Shown here in pieces: positions 34,815 to 42,676 of a stretch of 60,725 bases of DNA (the first letter of the stretch is position 1; each line of letters starts with the position of its first letter). The notes beneath the pieces were generated by a model that was not told where the DNA came from, ran no database searches, and saw only the letters and a list, made by a program, of their open reading frames with translations. Source of the stretch: Acetobacteraceae bacterium (GTDB lineage Bacteria > Pseudomonadota > Alphaproteobacteria > Acetobacterales > Acetobacteraceae); contig JASHOA010000075.1 of assembly GCA_030041375.1 (NCBI GenBank), forward strand, positions 1 to 60,725. The letters run 5' to 3'. Both the position numbers and the translations under genes were made by a program.

Positions 34815-34880
34815 CCCTGCGGTTTATGCGAGCCCGCGATTCACGCCCTCCGACGATTCCGCCTCGGGCGATCGCGGGCT
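34811..34880 (+). repeat. Double-hairpin repeat family 2, copy 5 (internal deletion)
   Basis: CTAG at the left (34811) is followed by a short CCCTGCGGTTTATGCG and then the intact second hairpin AGCCCGCGAT...ATCGCGGGCT (34831-34880). The first hairpin is missing. It overlaps the stop codon region of the preceding gene. Confidence 0.75.
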
Positions 34881-34953
34881 GGCAGCCTGTCCTCTGATCG
34901 CTATCATTGAGGAGCCCACGCTCAGGCGCGCCATACCAAGGGAGATCCCTTCC

Positions 34954-35436
34954 ATGCCCGGCGAAGCGTCCTCTCCGTCGGCAGAAATGCGTGGCCTGCA
35001 ACCGATGTGTTCGTTTCTCGGGCGTGTGCACGCAACCCTTCGCCCGATCGGCTACCCGCTGATGCGAATCGCCGTCGGCCTCGCTTTTGTGCCGCACGGC
35101 TACCAGAAGCTTTCGCTTCTGCTCACCGGCCAGGGCGCCAGCTTCGCCTATTTCTTTGCCGCGCACGGATTTGTCCCGGGCATGTTCTGGACCATCGTGG
35201 TCGGCTGCGTCGAGTTTTTCGGCGGCCTGATGCTGGCCGCAGGCCTCTTCACCCGCCTGGCCGCTCTCGCCCTCGGCATCGATCTCCTGCTGGCGCTCGT
35301 CACCGTTCTCCTCCCGGCCGCTCGCTTCAGCCCGGTCAACCAGCTGGTCCTGATGTGGGGTTGCATGGTCTTCGGAATCGGCTGCATCGGTGGCGGACCT
35401 TCCTCGCTCGACGCGATGATCGGCAAGGAATTCTGA
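34954..35436 (+). CDS. DoxX family membrane protein
   Basis: The protein has 160 residues, starting at ATG 34954 after AAGGGAGATCCC. The frame is open upstream but that part overlaps the repeat and does not look coding. Four membrane segments are visible: PLMRIAVGLAFVPHGYQKLS, MFWTIVVGCVEFFGGLMLAA, ALALGIDLLLALVTVLLPAA and LVLMWGCMVFGIGCIGGG. These fit the DoxX family, inner-membrane proteins often linked to quinone or stress functions. No partner gene is adjacent. Confidence 0.85.
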   Translation: MPGEASSPSAEMRGLQPMCSFLGRVHATLRPIGYPLMRIAVGLAFVPHGYQKLSLLLTGQGASFAYFFAAHGFVPGMFWTIVVGCVEFFGGLMLAAGLFTRLAALALGIDLLLALVTVLLPAARFSPVNQLVLMWGCMVFGIGCIGGGPSSLDAMIGKEF

Positions 35437-35444
35437 TCGCCCGC

Positions 35445-36353
35445 TCAGCTGACGGCCACGACCAGCGCCGCCCCGCCCATCACCAGAAGAAGGCCGGCAA
35501 CCTCGCGTCGCCGGATCCGTTCATGCAGCAGGAAGTGGCTGAACACCAGCACGAGCGGAATCTCGACCTGGCCGAGCGTCCGCACGAGTGCCACCGGCGC
35601 CAGCGTGAAGCCGGTGAACCAGCAGGCCGACCCTGCCGCGGAAAGAAGCCCGACCCAGCCCGCCCGCCGCCAGGCGCAAACAGCGGCCATCAGCCCGGTG
35701 CGTTCCCGCACGGCCATCCAGCCGCCCTGCATCGCCGTCTGCATGACGTTCATCACCATCAGCGTGACCAGGGCCCGCAGCACCGGATTTCCGGCCCCCA
35801 GTGAGTCGCTCGCCGCCTTGATGAAGATCGCAGTCCAGGCAAAGCAGAAACCGGCGCCGAACCCGGAGAGCGCGGCCGGATGGCGGCTTGCCCTGATGAG
35901 GGAGTGAAAGCCGGCTGCCTCGCCCACCAGGGAAAGCGTGATCACGCCGCCCGCGGCGAGCGCGATGCCCAGCCACTCGAGTGGCCTGAGCGCCTCGCCG
36001 AGCACGAGCCAGGCAAAAAGCGCCATCTGGATCGCTTCGGTCTTGGCATAGGCGGTGCCGACCGCGAAGTTGCGGTATCCAAACGAGAGCAGCAGCAGGA
36101 TCGTGGCCACGATCTGCGCCAGCCCGCCGGCCGCGGCAGCGATCAGAAAACGCGGCCCGGCGAGTGGCAGATTCCATCCGCTCGCCGCCAGCCAGATCCC
36201 GAGCAGCAGCAAATCCGCCGGCAGCGCAAAAAAGTAGCGAACGAAGCTCGCCCCGTTCACCGAAAGCTCCCGTCGCAGCCGTTGCTGCAACGCGGTGCGC
36301 CACACCTGGAACAGTGCTGCCGCCAGCGTCACCGGGATCCAAAGCGGAATCAT
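35445..36353 (-). CDS. EamA/DMT-family transporter
   Basis: The protein has 302 residues and about ten membrane helices in two EamA-like halves. Marker segments are IPVTLAAALFQVWRTALQQR at the start, AKTEAIQMALFAWLVLGEAL in the first half, and VRTLGQVEIPLVLVFSHFLL, then RREVAGLLLVMGGAALVVAV at the end. These are drug/metabolite-type exporters or importers; the substrate is unknown. It converges on doxX with 8 nt between stops. Confidence 0.88.
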   Translation of the reverse strand: MIPLWIPVTLAAALFQVWRTALQQRLRRELSVNGASFVRYFFALPADLLLLGIWLAASGWNLPLAGPRFLIAAAAGGLAQIVATILLLLSFGYRNFAVGTAYAKTEAIQMALFAWLVLGEALRPLEWLGIALAAGGVITLSLVGEAAGFHSLIRASRHPAALSGFGAGFCFAWTAIFIKAASDSLGAGNPVLRALVTLMVMNVMQTAMQGGWMAVRERTGLMAAVCAWRRAGWVGLLSAAGSACWFTGFTLAPVALVRTLGQVEIPLVLVFSHFLLHERIRRREVAGLLLVMGGAALVVAVS

Positions 36354-36498
36354 GGGACCCCGCGCAGCACGGCAAACGCCACCAGCTTCTCCGATCTTTC
36401 CTCGCCATACCGGACCGTAAGGTCCGATCGCACCGGGTCAAGCCGGCTTGCGTCCCTGCCATGTCGGAGGCAGTCTCCTGGCTGTCCGGAGAAGACAG

Positions 36499-37176
36499 AT
36501 GCGATCGGCACGGAATGGCTTCATCGCGACGTGGCTCGCGCTCGTACTGCTCATTGCAGCCGCGCCCGCCCGCGCCGCAACCATCCTCCATCTTTCCTCG
36601 AGCGCGACCGTCAAGGTGATACCCGATCAACTCGAAGCCACACTCGCCGCCGAGGTTGGTGCGGCAACACCCGTCCAGGCGCAGGCCGCCGTCAACGCGA
36701 TGGTGAGCCGCGCGCTGGCCGAGGTGCGGGCGGTCAGCGCCGTCACCGCTTCCACGGGCGGCTATTCCGTCTGGCATGTCAGCGATCCGCACTCCGAGTG
36801 GCGGGCCAGCCAGGCGATCAATCTCAGCGCAACCGACGGCCCGGCGCTGCTTGGCCTCGTCGGAACGCTGCAAGCCGACGGCCTCGCGGTTTCCTCGCTG
36901 GCCTGGAGCCTCAGGGATGAAACCGCCGAGGCGGCGCACGACAAGGCCGAGTCGATGGCGCTCGCAGCTTTGAAGGGGAAGGCCGAGCGGGCGGCGAAAC
37001 TGCTCGGCATGCATTTCGCAGGCTTCCGCAGAATCTGGCTCACCCCGCCGGAAGGTCCGCCCGTGCGGCCGATGGCGATGATGGCGGCGCGCGCCATGCC
37101 GGAACCGAGCGCCGTGCCGGGTGAGACATCGGTGACCGCAACGGTGACGGCAGAGGCGAGGCTCGACGACCAGTAG
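36499..37176 (+). CDS. SIMPL-domain periplasmic protein
   Basis: The protein has 225 residues, starting at ATG 36499. A signal peptide (FIATWLALVLLIAAAPARA) is cleaved after about residue 26. The SIMPL (DUF541) pattern follows: LHLSSSATVKVIPDQLEATL, AMVSRALAEVRAVSAVTAST, WRASQAINLSATD, and the C-terminal KAESMALAALKGKAERAAKL segment with TSVTATVTAEARL. The family is periplasmic; one member (BP26) is an antigen and others bind metals or form channels. Function here is unknown. Confidence 0.82.
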   Translation: MRSARNGFIATWLALVLLIAAAPARAATILHLSSSATVKVIPDQLEATLAAEVGAATPVQAQAAVNAMVSRALAEVRAVSAVTASTGGYSVWHVSDPHSEWRASQAINLSATDGPALLGLVGTLQADGLAVSSLAWSLRDETAEAAHDKAESMALAALKGKAERAAKLLGMHFAGFRRIWLTPPEGPPVRPMAMMAARAMPEPSAVPGETSVTATVTAEARLDDQ

Positions 37177-37299
37177 GAATTATCTCTGCCGTCCGGCCCG
37201 GCTCAGGAAAAGGCGAGCGGAACCAGCGCCGCGCACCATCGGTGCCCTTTCGCATCGGCGACGGTGCGGAGCCAGTTGCCGGACAACGCCGTTGCCCTG

Positions 37300-37461
37300 C
37301 GCTGCCCTCGGCTCGTTGCCGGTGACGATCACCGCCTCGAGGCGGCTCTTCAGCAGCGCCTCGAGATCGTCGTAGCAGAGTGAAAGATGCCGCTCTGCCC
37401 GCTCGCCGCCGGCCTCGGCCGCCACGGCGCCTGAGATTGTCGCTTCCGCCGGATCAGTATC
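37300..37461 (-). pseudogene. Fragment of a homoserine O-succinyltransferase (MetA/MetX-like) gene
   Basis: About 54 codons read as a MetA-like segment: GERAERHLSLCYDDLEALLK and then RLEAVIVTGNEPRAAQ. Homoserine acyltransferases of the MetA family carry a similar L-D-A-L-I-V-T-G-x-E-P-R-A-A motif near the middle of the N-terminal half. After the motif the frame drifts into unrelated sequence, and no catalytic Cys or His region is present. It starts inside the 3' end of the Gly-rich lipoprotein gene. Confidence 0.5.
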
Positions 37462-37633
37462 CGCCGCCGCCACCCCCGCCGCCACCACCCATGCTGCCAC
37501 CACCCATGCCGCTCGAGTTGCCGCTGCCGTTCGGGTAGGCGCTGCCCATGGGTGCTGCGGGACTCGTGCCGCCGGCGCAGGCGCCGAGGCCAAGCAGCAA
37601 TGCCGCCGCGAGTGCAATGAACCGGATGCGCAT
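37454..37633 (-). CDS. Small Gly-rich lipoprotein
   Basis: The protein has 59 residues, starting at ATG 37633-37631 after GAGGAGGTCACG. The lipoprotein signal is MRIRFIALAAALLLGLGACA with lipobox LGAC. The mature 40 residues end in a low-complexity run (SSGMGGGSMGGGGGGGGGGY). No family is recognised. It probably sits at the inner or outer membrane. Similar composition occurs in the protein at 28582-28890. It is cut in its 3' half by the end of a MetA-like scrap, so its tail may be partly a product of rearrangement. Confidence 0.6.
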   Translation of the reverse strand: MRIRFIALAAALLLGLGACAGGTSPAAPMGSAYPNGSGNSSGMGGGSMGGGGGGGGGGY

Positions 37634-37695
37634 CGTGACCTCCTCAAGGTTGCCGATCGTCGGAGGCCACAACACCTGATGGCGGTGGATATTCC

Positions 37696-38331
37696 CTATC
37701 CGGCGGCACCGCGCGCGGCGGCGATGAAGGCGCGGATCAGTCGGGGGTCCTTGACGCCAGGTCCGCGTTCGACGCCGGATGAGACATCGACCGCAGTGGC
37801 GCCGGTCTCCGCAATCGCCCGGGCGACATTGTCCGCATCGAGTCCGCCCGCCAGCAGCCAGGGTGCTGGCGCCCGCCAGCCCGCGAGCTGCGACCAGTCG
37901 AAGCGCATGGCATTGCCGCCTGGCCGCGTGGCCTCCGCTGAAGCCTTCGCCTCGATCAAGAGGGCGTCCGCGCCTTCCGCCGCGCCCGGCAAATCATCCT
38001 GCGTTGCCACTCCCACCGCCCGCCAGACCGGCCGGCCGAAGCGCTGGCGCAACGAAGCGGCCCGTATCGGCAGCGCATAGATTTGCAGCGCATCGAGCGC
38101 CAATGTTTCGAGTGCAGTGCCGATTTCCGCTTCTGTGGGCGCGACGAAAAGACCGACCCGCCCCGGTCCGCCGGTGTGGCGCCGGGAAAGTTCGGCCGCC
38201 CGCGCGGGCGTGACGTAGCGCGGCGAGGGCGGAAAGAATACGAAGCCGATCCAGTCCGCTCCGGCATCGATGGCGGCATCGAACGCCGCTTCGCTGTTGA
38301 TGCCGCAAATCTTCACGCGCAGGCGATTCAT
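37696..38331 (-). CDS. trpF: Phosphoribosylanthranilate isomerase
   Basis: The protein has 211 residues, starting at ATG 38331-38329, which overlaps the lapA stop by 4 bp. Motifs are VKICGINSEAAFDAAIDAGA with the catalytic Cys, WIGFVFFPPSPRYVTPARA, PWLLAGGLDADNVARAIAET, VDVSSGVERGPGVKDP with the catalytic Asp. The enzyme converts N-(5-phosphoribosyl)anthranilate to CdRP in tryptophan synthesis. In many alphaproteobacteria trpB follows trpF; here the downstream gene is a small lipoprotein and trpB is not seen. Confidence 0.93.
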   Translation of the reverse strand: MNRLRVKICGINSEAAFDAAIDAGADWIGFVFFPPSPRYVTPARAAELSRRHTGGPGRVGLFVAPTEAEIGTALETLALDALQIYALPIRAASLRQRFGRPVWRAVGVATQDDLPGAAEGADALLIEAKASAEATRPGGNAMRFDWSQLAGWRAPAPWLLAGGLDADNVARAIAETGATAVDVSSGVERGPGVKDPRLIRAFIAAARGAAG

Positions 38332-38633
38332 GGCATGGGCGGCTCGGCCGGGAGCGGCAGCCGGGCCCTCAGCCCGGCCTCGAGGAGCCGCGCCTCGAGC
38401 AGTCTCGCCGCATTCTCCGCGCGTCGCGCACGGCGCCGCTGGCGGAGCGCCTCGCCCCACACCAGAAGGCCGCCGGCGACGAAGGCGATCGCCATCGCGG
38501 CGAGCACGGCGAGCGAAAGCGGCAATCGGAGGGCCAGATCGGTCGGCCAGAATCCGAGCGCCACGGGCTCGGTGTTGGAAAGCGCGAACAGCACCAGGAT
38601 CAGCAGGAATGGCGCCGCGAGCAGCAGACGCAT
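38328..38633 (-). CDS. LapA-domain (LPS assembly-like) membrane protein
   Basis: The protein has 101 residues with two membrane helices (MRLLLAAPFLLILVLFALSN and LPLSLAVLAAMAIAFVAGGL) and a short basic C-terminal helix (ALRQRRRARRAENAARLLEA). This matches the LapA domain (DUF1049). In enterics, LapA and LapB act in control of lipopolysaccharide synthesis; here no lapB is adjacent. It lies between ihfB and trpF as in other alphaproteobacteria. Confidence 0.8.
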   Translation of the reverse strand: MRLLLAAPFLLILVLFALSNTEPVALGFWPTDLALRLPLSLAVLAAMAIAFVAGGLLVWGEALRQRRRARRAENAARLLEARLLEAGLRARLPLPAEPPMP

Positions 38634-38652
38634 CAGCGAGCCTGCCGCTCTC

Positions 38653-38973
38653 TCAGCCTCTCGCCCGTCCGTCCGCCAGCCGCTGGGCCGGGCGGCCGCG
38701 GTTCACCCTCTCGCGCAGCTCCTTGCCGGCCTTGAAGAAGGGGACGAATTTTTCCTCGACGGCCACCGCTTCGCCGGTGCGCGGATTGCGCCCGGTCCGG
38801 GCATTGCGCCGCTTGACCGTGAAAGCCCCGAAGCCGCGCAACTCCACGCGGTCGCCGTTGGCAAGGGCGGTGATGATCTCCTCGAACACGGTTCCTACGA
38901 TCCGCTCGGCATCGCGCGCCAGGAGATGCGGATTGGCCGCGGCCAGTTCGGCAATCAGCTCGGACTTGGTCAT
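38653..38973 (-). CDS. ihfB: Integration host factor subunit beta
   Basis: The protein has 106 residues. N-terminal [20 protein letters not shown], then [20 protein letters not shown] and [20 protein letters not shown] are the IHF/HU pattern, with the conserved Pro in the DNA-bending arm (RNPRTG). The C-terminal extension is short and basic. With IhfA it bends DNA at specific sites. It sits 29 nt after sppA. Confidence 0.93.
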   Translation of the reverse strand: MTKSELIAELAAANPHLLARDAERIVGTVFEEIITALANGDRVELRGFGAFTVKRRNARTGRNPRTGEAVAVEEKFVPFFKAGKELRERVNRGRPAQRLADGRARG

Positions 38974-39002
38974 CCGCCTCCCTCACGGGAAAAGCTTTGT
39001 GT

Positions 39003-39941
39003 CTATGGGAATTGTTCGGCAGGCTGCCAGAGCGCCCACGCGCCGTCAAGATTAACCCGTTGTGATAGAAGGACATTCAACAGGCCCCCGAAAGCCCGCC
39101 CGAAACCGGGCCAGGCGAAGCCCGGGCGGGCGACGCCGATCTCGGGCAGCCGGGCGGAAACGCCCCTGGCGGAGGCAAGCCATGCCCGCGCCTGGCCCAT
39201 GCCGCCGATGGCATCGATCAGCCCGAGCTTCAGCGCCTGCTGGCCGGTATAGGGGCGGCCGTCCGCCAGCGCCTTCACGGCATCGATGCTCATGTGCCGC
39301 CCGGCCGCGACCATGGCCACGAACTGTGCATAGAGATTGTCGACGATCCCCTGCAGCACCGCACGCCCGGCCGGCGTGATCGGGGCGGTGAAGCTCGGCT
39401 GGTCCTTGAGCGGGCCGGAGACGATCGTTTCGGGGGCGATGCCGAGCTTGGCCAGGAGGCCGGAAATCTCGCCCGCCTGCAGGAGCACGCCGATCGAGCC
39501 GGTCAAGGTTGCCTCGCGGGCGAAGATGCGGGCGGCCGGCACGGCGATCATGTAGGCGGCCGAGGCCGCGACCGGCCCCATCACCGCCACCACCGGCTTG
39601 GCGGCGGCGACGCGGCCGATCGCGTCATGCAGGGCCTCGCCGCCGGCGACGCTGCCGCCGGGGCTGTCGATCACGACGATCAGCGCCTTCACTGCCGGGT
39701 CACCGGCGAGCCCTATGATCGCCGCGTCACGCGCCGCGTCGTCGGTGATGATGCCGTCCACGCGCAGCACGGCGACGTGGGCCCGGCCGGCCAGCCCGGG
39801 CACGAGGCCGCTCCGCCCGATCGCCAGCAGCACCGCGGCGAGCAGGAGCACGATCGCCGCCGCCCGCCAGAAGATCAGCCTCTGCTTGAGCCGGCGGCGA
39901 TCGAGCAGGAGATCGATCTCGGCGCTCATCCCGCCGCTCAC
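39003..39941 (-). CDS. sppA: Signal peptide peptidase SppA (S49 family)
   Basis: The protein has 312 residues. One membrane helix (AAAIVLLLAAVLLAIGRS, about 27-44) is followed by the S49 fold: VAVLRVDGIITDDAARDAAI, VVIDSPGGSVAGGEALHDAI. The likely nucleophile is Ser127 (GPVAASAAYMIAVPAARIF) and the general base Lys179 (SGPLKDQPSF). It degrades leftover signal peptides at the inner membrane. An ATG four codons further in (39929) is an alternative start. It lies between rpsA and ihfB. Confidence 0.9.
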   Translation of the reverse strand: MSGGMSAEIDLLLDRRRLKQRLIFWRAAAIVLLLAAVLLAIGRSGLVPGLAGRAHVAVLRVDGIITDDAARDAAIIGLAGDPAVKALIVVIDSPGGSVAGGEALHDAIGRVAAAKPVVAVMGPVAASAAYMIAVPAARIFAREATLTGSIGVLLQAGEISGLLAKLGIAPETIVSGPLKDQPSFTAPITPAGRAVLQGIVDNLYAQFVAMVAAGRHMSIDAVKALADGRPYTGQQALKLGLIDAIGGMGQARAWLASARGVSARLPEIGVARPGFAWPGFGRAFGGLLNVLLSQRVNLDGAWALWQPAEQFP

Positions 39942-39957
39942 GCGCTCCCGGGGGCCG

Positions 39958-41709
39958 CTACTTGTTTTCCTGTTCCGCCTGCTGGTTGCGCCGGCGGATG
40001 GCCGCGCCGAGGATGTCGCCGAGCGAGGCGCCGGAGTCGGAGGAGCCGAAATCGGCCATCGCCTGCTTCTCCTCGTCCATTTCCTTGCCCTTGATGGTCA
40101 GGCCGAGCCGGCGCGCCGCGCGGTCGATCGAGACCACCTTGGCGTCCACCTTCTCGCCGACGGCGAAGCGGTCCGGCCGGTTCTCCGCCTTGTCGCGGGC
40201 GAGTTCCGCGCGGCGGATGAAGCCGGTCAGCACATCCTCGACGGAAACCTCGATGCCGTTCGACTGCACCGCCGTCACGACGCAGGTGACGATGTCGCCC
40301 TTGTGGATGCGTTCGAGCGCGCTGGCCGCCGGATCCTCGCGAAGCTGCTTGATGCCGAGGCTGATCCGTTCCTTCTCCACATCGACGTCGAGCACCTTCG
40401 CCTTCACCACGTCGCCCTTGTTGAAGCGGGTGATGGCCAGCTCGCCCGAATCGTCCCACGAGATGTCGGAAAGATGCACCATGCCGTCGAGTTCCGCCGC
40501 CACACCGATGAAGAGCCCGAACTCGGTGATGTTGCGGACCTCGCCTTCGACGGTCGAGCCGACCGGATGCGCCTCCAGGAACGCCTCCCAGGGGTTCTGG
40601 CTGACCTGCTTCAGGCCGAGCGAGATGCGCCGTTTCGCGGCATCGACATCGAGCACGACCACCTCGACTTCCTGGCTGGTGGAGACGATCTTGCCGGGGT
40701 GGACGTTCTTCTTGGTCCACGACATCTCGGAGACGTGCACGAGCCCCTCGACGCCGGGTTCCAATTCGACGAAGGCGCCGTAGTCGGTGATGTTGGTGAC
40801 ACGCCCGGTGAACTTGGCGCCGGGCGGATATTTCGCCGCCACACCGTCCCAGGGATCTGCCTCGAGCTGCTTCATGCCGAGGCTGATCCGCTGGGTTTCC
40901 GGGTTGAAACGGATCACCTGCACACGGACCGGCTGGCCGATCGTCAGCGCCTCGGAGGGATGGTTGATTCGCCGCCAGGCGATGTCGGTCACGTGCAGGA
41001 GGCCGTCGACCCCGCCGAGATCCACGAAGGCGCCGTAATCGGTGACGTTCTTCACCACGCCTTCGAGGATTTGCCCTTCCTTGAGGCCCTGGATCAGTTC
41101 GCTCCGCTGTTCGGCCCGGGTCTCTTCGAGGACGGCGCGGCGCGAGACGACGATGTTGCCGCGGGCGCGGTCCATCTTCAGGATCTGGAACGGTTGCGCC
41201 GTGTCCATCAGCGGGGTCACGTCGCGCACCGGGCGGATATCGACCTGGCTGCCCGGCAGGAAGGCGATGGCGCCGCCGAGATCGACGGTGAAGCCGCCCT
41301 TGACCCGGCCATAGATCCGGCCGTTGACGCGCTGATTGGCCTCGAACGCCTTTTCGAGGTTGGTCCAGGCTTCCTCGCGCCGCGCTTTTTCGCGCGAGAG
41401 CACGATCGAGCCGTCCCGGTCCTCGTAGCGCTCGACATAGAGTTCGACCACGTCGCCCGGATGGACCTCCGGCGTCGTGCCGGGAGAGGCGAATTCCTTG
41501 AGCAGCACGCGCCCTTCGCTCTTCAGCCCGACATCGACGATGGCGTATTCGTCGGTCAGCCGCACAATTCGCCCGGTGACGACGGATCCTTCGAAACCGC
41601 TGTCGCGTCCGAGAGTTTCGTCGAGCAGCGCGGCGAAGCTGTCCCCTTCTTTCGGCGCGGTCCCCGGGCGCGCGCGTTCGGTGGGGACGGTCGCTGTGGC
41701 GGATGACAT
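39958..41709 (-). CDS. rpsA: 30S ribosomal protein S1
   Basis: The protein has 583 residues, starting at ATG 41709-41707 (an upstream in-frame ATG would add 20 residues of non-S1-like sequence). Six S1 domains are visible; examples are SVVTGRIVRLTDEYAIVDVG, GRIYGRVKGGFTVDLGG, GVVKNVTDYGAFVDLGGVDG, GRVTNITDYGAFVELEPGVE and GEVRNITEFGLFIGVAAELD. S1 brings mRNA to the ribosome. A likely promoter lies about 185 nt upstream at 41895-41922. Confidence 0.96.
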   Translation of the reverse strand: MSSATATVPTERARPGTAPKEGDSFAALLDETLGRDSGFEGSVVTGRIVRLTDEYAIVDVGLKSEGRVLLKEFASPGTTPEVHPGDVVELYVERYEDRDGSIVLSREKARREEAWTNLEKAFEANQRVNGRIYGRVKGGFTVDLGGAIAFLPGSQVDIRPVRDVTPLMDTAQPFQILKMDRARGNIVVSRRAVLEETRAEQRSELIQGLKEGQILEGVVKNVTDYGAFVDLGGVDGLLHVTDIAWRRINHPSEALTIGQPVRVQVIRFNPETQRISLGMKQLEADPWDGVAAKYPPGAKFTGRVTNITDYGAFVELEPGVEGLVHVSEMSWTKKNVHPGKIVSTSQEVEVVVLDVDAAKRRISLGLKQVSQNPWEAFLEAHPVGSTVEGEVRNITEFGLFIGVAAELDGMVHLSDISWDDSGELAITRFNKGDVVKAKVLDVDVEKERISLGIKQLREDPAASALERIHKGDIVTCVVTAVQSNGIEVSVEDVLTGFIRRAELARDKAENRPDRFAVGEKVDAKVVSIDRAARRLGLTIKGKEMDEEKQAMADFGSSDSGASLGDILGAAIRRRNQQAEQENK

Positions 41710-41894
41710 CGTTTCGGTGTTGTCCTCGTGCGGGCCGGGATAGGCCCAAGGGTTTGCGCGTTCCGCCAATCCGGTGGAACACGACGTGCCTGTGGCGGAT
41801 GGAAAGAACGCACAGGCCGGGTTGGCGATCAGGGATGCGGGGCGGCGAGCCCCGGCGTCTCACCCGCGCGGGCAAAACCGCGCGGTTGATGGCA

Positions 41895-41922
41895 GAAATA
41901 CCCCTGAGGCCCGGCAAGTCAA
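41895..41922 (-). promoter_or_regulatory. Candidate sigma-70 promoter for rpsA
   Basis: On the minus strand TTGACT (41922-41917) is followed after 16 nt by TATTTC (41900-41895). The -35 is close to consensus and the -10 matches its first three bases. It is in the 307-base gap between cmk and rpsA, which otherwise shows nothing recognisable and has room for a long 5' leader. Confidence 0.4.
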
Positions 41923-41968
41923 GGGAAACCCCGGATCAGGGTTGGCCTGCGCGACATTCATGACCGGC

Positions 41969-42028
41969 CATTCAAGACCCGGGCATTCAAGACCCGGGCA
42001 TTCAAGACCCGGACAGTCAAGGCTGGGC
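41969..42028. repeat. 15-bp tandem repeat across the cmk stop codon
   Basis: Three exact or near-exact copies of CATTCAAGACCCGGG (41969-42013) are followed by a degenerate fourth (CAGTCAAGGCTGGGC, 42014-42028). The fourth overlaps the last codons and stop of cmk. Confidence 0.8.
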
Positions 42029-42676
42029 ACCGATGTGCGCGTTCACGGCGGCCAGGGCAGCGGCGAAGGCCGCTTCGGGATCGAGATCGGTGGTGTCGAG
42101 CGTCACGGCTCCTTCGGCCTTGACGAGACGCCCGACCGGGCGGCTCTGGTCCTGGGTGTCGCGTTCGGCGATCTCGGCGGCGATCTCTGCCCGCTCGACG
42201 GCGATGCCGCGCCCCGTCAACTCCCGCCAGCGCCGTTCGGCGCGTGCTTCCGGGCTGGCGGTGACGTAGAGCTTCACGGTCGCCTCGGGGAAAATCACCG
42301 TGCCGATGTCGCGCCCGTCCATGACGGCGCCCCGTTCCGCCGGAAAGCGTCTCTGGAAGGCACGGAGCGCGGCCCGGACGGCAGGGCGGGCGGCGACGAT
42401 GCTGGCCGCGCGATCGACTTCCGGCGTGCGCAGGTCGGGGCGGGCGAGTTCGCTGGCATCGAGTTCCTTGGCATCCAGCGCCCTGGCCGTCCGTTCGGCT
42501 GCCTCGGCATCGGCCGGATCCTCGCCCCGATCCAGCATCCCGCGCGCCACCGCCCGGTAGAGAAGTCCGGTATCGAGATGCGGCAGGCCGAAATGTTCGG
42601 CCAGCCGCCGTGCCAGCGTGCCCTTGCCGGCGGCGGCCGGGCCGTCGATGGCGATGACCAGTGGGCGCCCCGTCAC
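42017..42676 (-). CDS. cmk: Cytidylate kinase
   Basis: The protein has 219 residues. The P-loop is [20 protein letters not shown], followed by [40 protein letters not shown] and [20 protein letters not shown]. It phosphorylates CMP and dCMP. Its start overlaps the aroA stop by 4 bp (42673-42676), the usual aroA-cmk-rpsA order. Confidence 0.94.
   Translation of the reverse strand: MTGRPLVIAIDGPAAAGKGTLARRLAEHFGLPHLDTGLLYRAVARGMLDRGEDPADAEAAERTARALDAKELDASELARPDLRTPEVDRAASIVAARPAVRAALRAFQRRFPAERGAVMDGRDIGTVIFPEATVKLYVTASPEARAERRWRELTGRGIAVERAEIAAEIAERDTQDQSRPVGRLVKAEGAVTLDTTDLDPEAAFAAALAAVNAHIGAQP

Noticed and set aside
39598-41706. A 702-codon plus-strand frame
   Set aside because: It is antisense to rpsA and part of sppA, which are certain.
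41969-42028. Possible CRISPR array
   Set aside because: The repeats are 15 bp with no spacers, and no cas genes are present.
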